Positions 13,842-17,747 of a DNA stretch of 17,747 nucleotides are shown here, one piece after another (the first letter of the stretch is position 1; every line of letters starts with the position of its first letter). The translations under genes were made by a program, and so were the position numbers. Source of the DNA: Chitinophaga pinensis (GTDB taxonomy: Bacteria > Bacteroidota > Bacteroidia > SXHM01); assembly GCA_945889235.1 (NCBI GenBank), contig CAMDBK010000026.1, positions 1 through 17,747 on the forward strand. Reading direction: 5' to 3'. The notes below the pieces were generated by a model, which saw only the letters and a list, made by a program, of their open reading frames with translations, had not been told where the DNA came from and did not search any database.

Positions 13842-14795
13842 ATGAAAGTCACTGAACATTTCCGCAGGGCAAAGTCAACGCTTTTCTCTATTGAAATTTT
13901 GCCGCCATTAAAAGGCGCAAGCATACAATCCATTTTTGATGGTATCGATCCGCTTGTTGAATTCAATCCATCTTTTATTGATGTTACGTATCACCGCGAA
14001 GAATACATTCAACGCAAAAACCGTAAAGGTGAATTGCGCAGAATTAAAATCCGTAAGCGCCCGGGAACAGTTGGTATTAGTGCAGCAATTCAGGCACGCT
14101 ATAAAATTGATACTGTTCCTCACATGATTTGCGGAGGTTTCAGTCTGGAAGAAACAGAAAACGCTTTATTGGATTTACATTTCCTGGGAATCAATAACGT
14201 GCTTGCATTGCAGGGCGATATGATAAAAGCCGATGGAAAATTTATTCCTCACCCCGATGGACATACTTTCGCAAACGAGTTGGTGGAGCAGATTGTGGAC
14301 ATGAACAAAGGCAAATACCTCGACAACGAATTACAGAATGTTGACAAAACAGATTACTGCATTGGCGTTGCCGGCTATCCCGAAAAACATTTTGCCTGTG
14401 ATGATTTGGATATAGATTTGGTAAATCTGAAACGCAAAGTGGATGCAGGAGCGGAATACATCGTTACCCAGATGTTTTATGACAATCAGAAGTTTTTCAA
14501 CTTCGCAGTGCGCTGCCGCAAAGCAGGAATAAATGTTCCCATTATTCCGGGACTGAAACCCATTGCAACAAAAAGACAATTAGAAGTTTTGCCCCGCATT
14601 TTTTATGTGGCTATTCCTGAAGACCTGCGCAAAGCCGTTGAAAAATGCAAAGACAATGATGCTGTAAAACAGGTAGGTGTAGAATGGGCTATTCAGCAAA
14701 GCAAAGAGTTGATTCAATTCGGTGCATTGTGTTTGCACTTCTATACCATGGGCCGTTCAGAACAAACACGGGCCATTGCAAAAGCAATTTTTTAA
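13842..14795 (+). CDS. metF: 5,10-methylenetetrahydrofolate reductase
   Basis: A 317-residue FAD-dependent enzyme reducing methylene-THF to methyl-THF for methionine synthesis. ATG 13842 is chosen over an in-frame GTG at 13815, which would lie inside the preceding hairpin. The TIM-barrel signatures are SIEILPP (16-22, with catalytic Glu18), DVTYH, the hydrophobic strand before HMICGG, LALQGD and AGYPEKH, then QMFYDN and PIIPGLKPI. Length and motif order match bacterial MetF. An insertion-like basic stretch (YIQRKNRKGELRRIKIRKR) lies between DVTYHRE and the next barrel strand, where E. coli MetF is shorter; related Bacteroidota proteins may share it. A double-hairpin repeat begins 13 bp after the stop. 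Confidence 0.96.
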   Translation: MKVTEHFRRAKSTLFSIEILPPLKGASIQSIFDGIDPLVEFNPSFIDVTYHREEYIQRKNRKGELRRIKIRKRPGTVGISAAIQARYKIDTVPHMICGGFSLEETENALLDLHFLGINNVLALQGDMIKADGKFIPHPDGHTFANELVEQIVDMNKGKYLDNELQNVDKTDYCIGVAGYPEKHFACDDLDIDLVNLKRKVDAGAEYIVTQMFYDNQKFFNFAVRCRKAGINVPIIPGLKPIATKRQLEVLPRIFYVAIPEDLRKAVEKCKDNDAVKQVGVEWAIQQSKELIQFGALCLHFYTMGRSEQTRAIAKAIF

Positions 14796-14807
14796 GTTAG
14801 TTGAACC

Positions 14808-14868
14808 GTCACCCTGAACTTGTTTCAGGGTCTTATTTACAAAGATGCTGAAACAAGTTCAGCATGAC
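14808..14868. repeat. 61-bp double-hairpin intergenic repeat, copy 2
   Basis: Same element as at 8689-8749: both 26-bp arms are identical and only the 9-bp centre differs. It lies between metF and the SRPBCC gene, again shortly after a stop codon on the plus strand and in the same orientation. Confidence 0.92.
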
Positions 14869-14909
14869 GAATTTCATATTAATTTTACACCAAACTAAAA
14901 CATAGAACC

Positions 14910-15440
14910 ATGCTCAAAAAAATCATTTTCATCCTGCTCGGAATTATTCTCGCTCTTATTATTGGTTTTGTCGCCATCGGTTTTATTAAACCAACATACG
15001 AGGGAGGAGTAAGTGTTACTGTTAACGCTCCCGTTTCAACAACGTTTGAATACTTCAATAACCCCGACAACATGGCAAAATGGATGGATAACTTTAAAAG
15101 TATTGAAAACATTAGCGGTGAAGAAAATCAGGTAGGCTCAAAATGGAAATTGGTTTATGACGAAAATGGTAAAGACCTCGTCATGACAGAAACGGTTACC
15201 GCCTTTGAACAAGACAAACTATTCGCCTTTGTTATGGAAGATGAATATTTTAAAATGGATATTGAAATCAGATTTGAAGAAAAAGACGGTAAAACAATTA
15301 TTACCCAAATTGACAAGGGAGAAGGGAAAAATCTGCCAGCACGCAGTATGGTTGCAATTATGGGTACGCTAGGACTCATGCAAAAACAGCAACAAGGAAT
15401 GTATAACAAGCTGAAAGACCAGGTTGAAAAATTACAATAA
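14910..15440 (+). CDS. Membrane-anchored SRPBCC (START-like) protein
   Basis: A 176-residue protein. Residues 4-26 form one hydrophobic helix (KIIFILLGIILALIIGFVAIG), more likely a membrane anchor than a cleaved signal since no good cleavage site follows. Residues about 33-173 fit the SRPBCC/polyketide-cyclase-like fold: VSVTVNAPVSTTFEYFNNPDNMAKWM at the start, central strands (VGSKWKLVY, DLVMTETVTAF, LFAFVME) and a long C-terminal helix (MYNKLKDQVEKLQ). The fold binds hydrophobic ligands in a helix-grip pocket; no ligand can be deduced. The tatD start lies 20 bp downstream, so the two are probably cotranscribed, with no obvious functional link. Confidence 0.82.
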   Translation: MLKKIIFILLGIILALIIGFVAIGFIKPTYEGGVSVTVNAPVSTTFEYFNNPDNMAKWMDNFKSIENISGEENQVGSKWKLVYDENGKDLVMTETVTAFEQDKLFAFVMEDEYFKMDIEIRFEEKDGKTIITQIDKGEGKNLPARSMVAIMGTLGLMQKQQQGMYNKLKDQVEKLQ

Positions 15441-15460
15441 AGCTTTTTTGGTTTTCTGCT

Positions 15461-16267
15461 TTGATACTTACCGACACCCACACCCATCTTTACGCCTCCG
15501 AATTTGATACAGACCGCAAACAGGTTGTTGAGCGTGCCATTGCTGCGGGAGTAAATAAATTTTTCCTGCCGAATATCGACAGCACTTCCGTTAAAGGAAT
15601 GCTATCGCTCTGCAATCAGTTTCCAGAACATTGTTTTCCCATGATAGGTTTGCATCCCACCTCTGTGAAAGAAAATTATGAAGAGGAATTAGTAGTGGTA
15701 AGAAAATATTTGGAAGAACATTCCCCTCTCCCTCGGAGAGGGGTTAGGGGTGAGGCTCTTAAGTTTTATGCCGTTGGTGAAATAGGCATTGACCTCTATT
15801 GGGACAAAACATTTTTAACGCAACAACAACTTGCTTTTGAAACGCAAATAAAATGGGCGAATGAATTTGGTTTACCAATTGTTATTCACTCACGCAACTC
15901 GTTTAACGAGATAGTGGAAGTGTTGCAGAAAAATAAAAGCGAAAATCCGCACGGCATCTTTCATTGCTTTTCAGGAAATAAGGAACAGGCAGAGAAGGCA
16001 ATTTCTCTTGGCTTTAAATTAGGAATTGGTGGTGTGCTCACCTACAAAAACTCTGGACTTGCACAGGCCATTGCCGACATTGACATGAAGCACTTGGTTC
16101 TTGAAACTGACTCGCCTTATTTAACTCCGGTTCCTCACCGAGGCAAACGAAATGAAAGCGGATATATTACTTTAGTGGCGCAAAAACTGGCGGAAATAAA
16201 AAACATAAGCGTGGAAGAGGTAGCGGAAATTACCACTGCAAATGCAAAAGAAGTTTTTGGTGTTTAA
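15461..16267 (+). CDS. tatD: TatD family metal-dependent hydrolase (DNase)
   Basis: A 268-residue TatD-type hydrolase with a TIM barrel, acting as a metal-dependent nuclease in characterised members. The metal ligands are visible: H7 and H9 (DTHTHLY), E107 (GEIGID), H143 (IVIHSRN), H168 (FHCFSG) and D217 (ETDSPYLTP). The start is TTG 15461: no ATG or GTG lies between it and the upstream in-frame stop at 15425, and the family begins just before D-T-H-T-H. Residues 88-100 (SPLPRRGVRGEAL) are unlike the family and are encoded by a GC-rich palindrome inserted in frame between the helix ending VVVRKYLEEH and the strand KFYAVGEIG. The surrounding catalytic residues are intact, so the protein is probably functional. 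Confidence 0.93.
   Translation: MILTDTHTHLYASEFDTDRKQVVERAIAAGVNKFFLPNIDSTSVKGMLSLCNQFPEHCFPMIGLHPTSVKENYEEELVVVRKYLEEHSPLPRRGVRGEALKFYAVGEIGIDLYWDKTFLTQQQLAFETQIKWANEFGLPIVIHSRNSFNEIVEVLQKNKSENPHGIFHCFSGNKEQAEKAISLGFKLGIGGVLTYKNSGLAQAIADIDMKHLVLETDSPYLTPVPHRGKRNESGYITLVAQKLAEIKNISVEEVAEITTANAKEVFGV
15723..15755. repeat. GC-rich palindromic element inserted in frame in tatD
   Basis: CCCCTCTCC pairs perfectly with GGAGAGGGG (9 bp) around loop CTC, followed by TTAGGGGTGAGG. Its base composition differs sharply from the AT-rich surroundings. The inserted block is about 39 bp (15722-15760), a multiple of three, and contains no stop in the used frame. Confidence 0.88.
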
Positions 16268-16273
16268 TAAACC

Positions 16274-16948
16274 ATGCAAAATTTACCCTCATACATAGGT
16301 ATAGTTTTCGGACTTACAACATGTCTTACTGTTGCACTTTTTTATAAGGCAACTGCGTATTCCAAACTTACCTTATTTATTTTATTGCTGTGGCTGGCTT
16401 TCCAAACAGCAATTGCAGTTACCGGATTTTATACTGTTACAGATACCTTTCCGCCACGATTTTTGATAATGGTTTTACCGCCAATGGTTGTTATCATTCT
16501 TCTTTTTTCAACTTCTAAAGGCAGGCAATACATAGATAGCTTAGACCTGAAAACATTAACATTTTTACATACGGTAAGAATTCCTGTTGAACTGGTTTTA
16601 TTTTGGTTATTCCTTAACAAGACTATTCCACAACTTATGACTTTTGAAGGCCGTAACTTTGATATTCTTTCCGGAATAAGCGCTCCTCTTATGGTTTATT
16701 TTTTCTTTATTAAAAAACAAGCTGGTAATAAAATACTGTTGATTTGGAACTTCATCTGTCTGGGACTTCTTATTAATATTGTTGTTAATGCAGTTTTATC
16801 TGCCCCGTTTCCGTTTCAGGTATTTGCTTTTGACCAGCCCAATATTGCTGTTTTATATTTTCCTTTTAATTGGTTGCCGTGTTGTGTTGTTCCGTTAGTT
16901 TTGCTGTCGCATGTGGCTGCAATAAGGCAATTGATTATTAAAAAATAA
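16274..16948 (+). CDS. Polytopic integral membrane protein, function unknown
   Basis: I do not recognise a family. The 224 residues contain about seven hydrophobic segments: roughly 5-24, 31-53, 62-79, 97-115, 130-146, 152-175 and 190-217. Loops are short, with a polar loop at 80-93 (SKGRQYIDSLDLK) and another at 117-129. Pro-rich helices (MVLPPMVVI; FNWLPCCVVPLVLL) and no signal peptide, enzyme motif or ATP-binding site are seen. Basic residues at the C-terminus (RQLIIKK) suggest a cytoplasmic end. The start ATG 16274 is 6 bp after the tatD stop, and the stop is 1 bp before the asparaginase start, so it is probably translated in one operon with tatD and the asparaginase gene. Confidence 0.85.
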   Translation: MQNLPSYIGIVFGLTTCLTVALFYKATAYSKLTLFILLLWLAFQTAIAVTGFYTVTDTFPPRFLIMVLPPMVVIILLFSTSKGRQYIDSLDLKTLTFLHTVRIPVELVLFWLFLNKTIPQLMTFEGRNFDILSGISAPLMVYFFFIKKQAGNKILLIWNFICLGLLINIVVNAVLSAPFPFQVFAFDQPNIAVLYFPFNWLPCCVVPLVLLSHVAAIRQLIIKK

Positions 16949-16949
16949 A

Positions 16950-17747
16950 ATGAAAAAAGAAAAAGCGAAAGTTCTCTTAATCTACACAGGCGGCACTGTA
17001 GGTATGGTGCAGGATGAGAAGACCGGTGTGCTTAAGCCATTCAGTCTTGAGAGCATCATCGATTACATTCCCGCGCTTTCTCGTTTTGGTTTTCGGATTG
17101 ATGGTTACAGCTTTAATCCGCCAATCGATTCTTCCAATATGAAACCCGAAATATGGATTCAGTTGGCAGATATCATTGGAAAGAATTACACTAAATACGA
17201 TGGCTTTGTGGTGCTCCACGGTTCTGATACGATGGCATACACTGCATCAGCACTCAGCTTCTTATTAGAAAATTTAGGAAAGCCTGTCATCCTCACCGGT
17301 TCACAATTACCCGTAAACGTATTGCGTTCCGATGCACAGGAAAATATCATCGTATCCATTGAAATAGCTGCAGCAAAGCAAAACGGCAAAGCAAAAGTTC
17401 CCGAGGTCTGCGTTTATTTTGAAAATCATTTGTATCGCGGCAACCGCACCTACAAGCACAACGCTGAAAATTTTGACGCGTTCAATTCTTCCAACTATCC
17501 TGAGCTGGCAACGGCAGGTGTAAGTATTAAATACAATGATGGTTTTATTGCAAAATCGTCTGCAAAAAAATTAGTTGTTCATCAATCACTCGACACAAAT
17601 ATTGCAATTATCAAATTATTTCCGGGAATAAATCCTGAGGTTCTGGAAAGCATTTTCAATACCAAAGGACTGAAAGCCGTTGTGCTGGAAACCTACGGCA
17701 CAGGCAATGCTCCAATGGACAAAGCATTTTTAAAACCGTTGGAGAAG
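16950..17747 (+). CDS. L-asparaginase, type I (cytoplasmic), 3' end beyond window
   Basis: 266 codons are present without a stop; the family length is about 340, so perhaps 75 C-terminal residues are missing. It hydrolyses asparagine to aspartate and ammonia. The first active-site motif is IYTGGTVGM (11-19, nucleophile region Thr13). The second is VVLHGSDTMAYTAS (87-100). ILTGSQLP and LRSDAQENI follow and match type I enzymes. There is no signal peptide, consistent with a cytoplasmic enzyme. At the second active-site position Ser92 stands where E. coli enzymes have Thr (GTDT), followed by the conserved Asp93. ATG 16950 is one base after the preceding stop. Confidence 0.94.
   Translation, partial: MKKEKAKVLLIYTGGTVGMVQDEKTGVLKPFSLESIIDYIPALSRFGFRIDGYSFNPPIDSSNMKPEIWIQLADIIGKNYTKYDGFVVLHGSDTMAYTASALSFLLENLGKPVILTGSQLPVNVLRSDAQENIIVSIEIAAAKQNGKAKVPEVCVYFENHLYRGNRTYKHNAENFDAFNSSNYPELATAGVSIKYNDGFIAKSSAKKLVVHQSLDTNIAIIKLFPGINPEVLESIFNTKGLKAVVLETYGTGNAPMDKAFLKPLEK

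Overview
The window looks like a chromosomal segment of a member of the Bacteroidota. The evidence is AT-rich DNA, near absence of Shine-Dalgarno sequences, several exact matches to the Bacteroidota -7 promoter element TAnnTTTG, a TonB-dependent receptor, a type IX secretion (T9SS) type B C-terminal sorting domain, an HYC_CC_PP family protein, and PKD/SprB-like repeats. I cannot name genus or species. No rRNA, tRNA, CRISPR array, prophage, transposase or insertion sequence was found.

Layout. All genes left of about 6.7 kb are on the minus strand and all genes right of about 6.95 kb are on the plus strand. Minus strand, in order of transcription: a secreted coiled-coil repeat protein (6681-4759), an SDR sugar-nucleotide epimerase/dehydratase (4717-3776), a short-chain polyprenyl diphosphate synthase (3764-2805), a thioredoxin-like [2Fe-2S] ferredoxin with a TTG start overlapping the preceding stop (2808-2500), an unrecognised small protein (2487-2140), an HYC_CC_PP protein (2120-1728), and a TonB-dependent receptor that runs off the left edge (1648-1). 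The last five are tightly packed and could be one operon, or the last two could be a transport unit. The divergent region 6682-6947 holds a promoter, a perfect DnaA-box sequence and a 20-bp inverted repeat.

Plus strand: a single-domain LytTR regulator (6948-7325) with a strong terminator, a truncated Nfu/NifU N-terminal-domain ORF (7399-7680), a secreted MORN-type repeat protein (7784-8680), cysS (8803-10272), an overlapping lipoprotein of the glutaminyl cyclase/M28 family (10260-11297), a large T9SS-secreted nidogen/PKD protein (11405-13798), metF (13842-14795), a membrane-anchored SRPBCC protein (14910-15440), a TatD hydrolase (15461-16267), a polytopic membrane protein (16274-16948), and a type I L-asparaginase that runs off the right edge (16950-17747).

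The most unusual aspect is small palindromic repeats that shape genes and transcripts. There are two 61-bp double-hairpin elements after stop codons. A GC-rich palindrome sits in frame inside tatD. A 7-bp-period inverted repeat supplies the N-terminus and much of the signal peptide of the glutaminyl-cyclase-like lipoprotein. Most of the rest is ordinary core metabolism with typical Bacteroidota accessory proteins.
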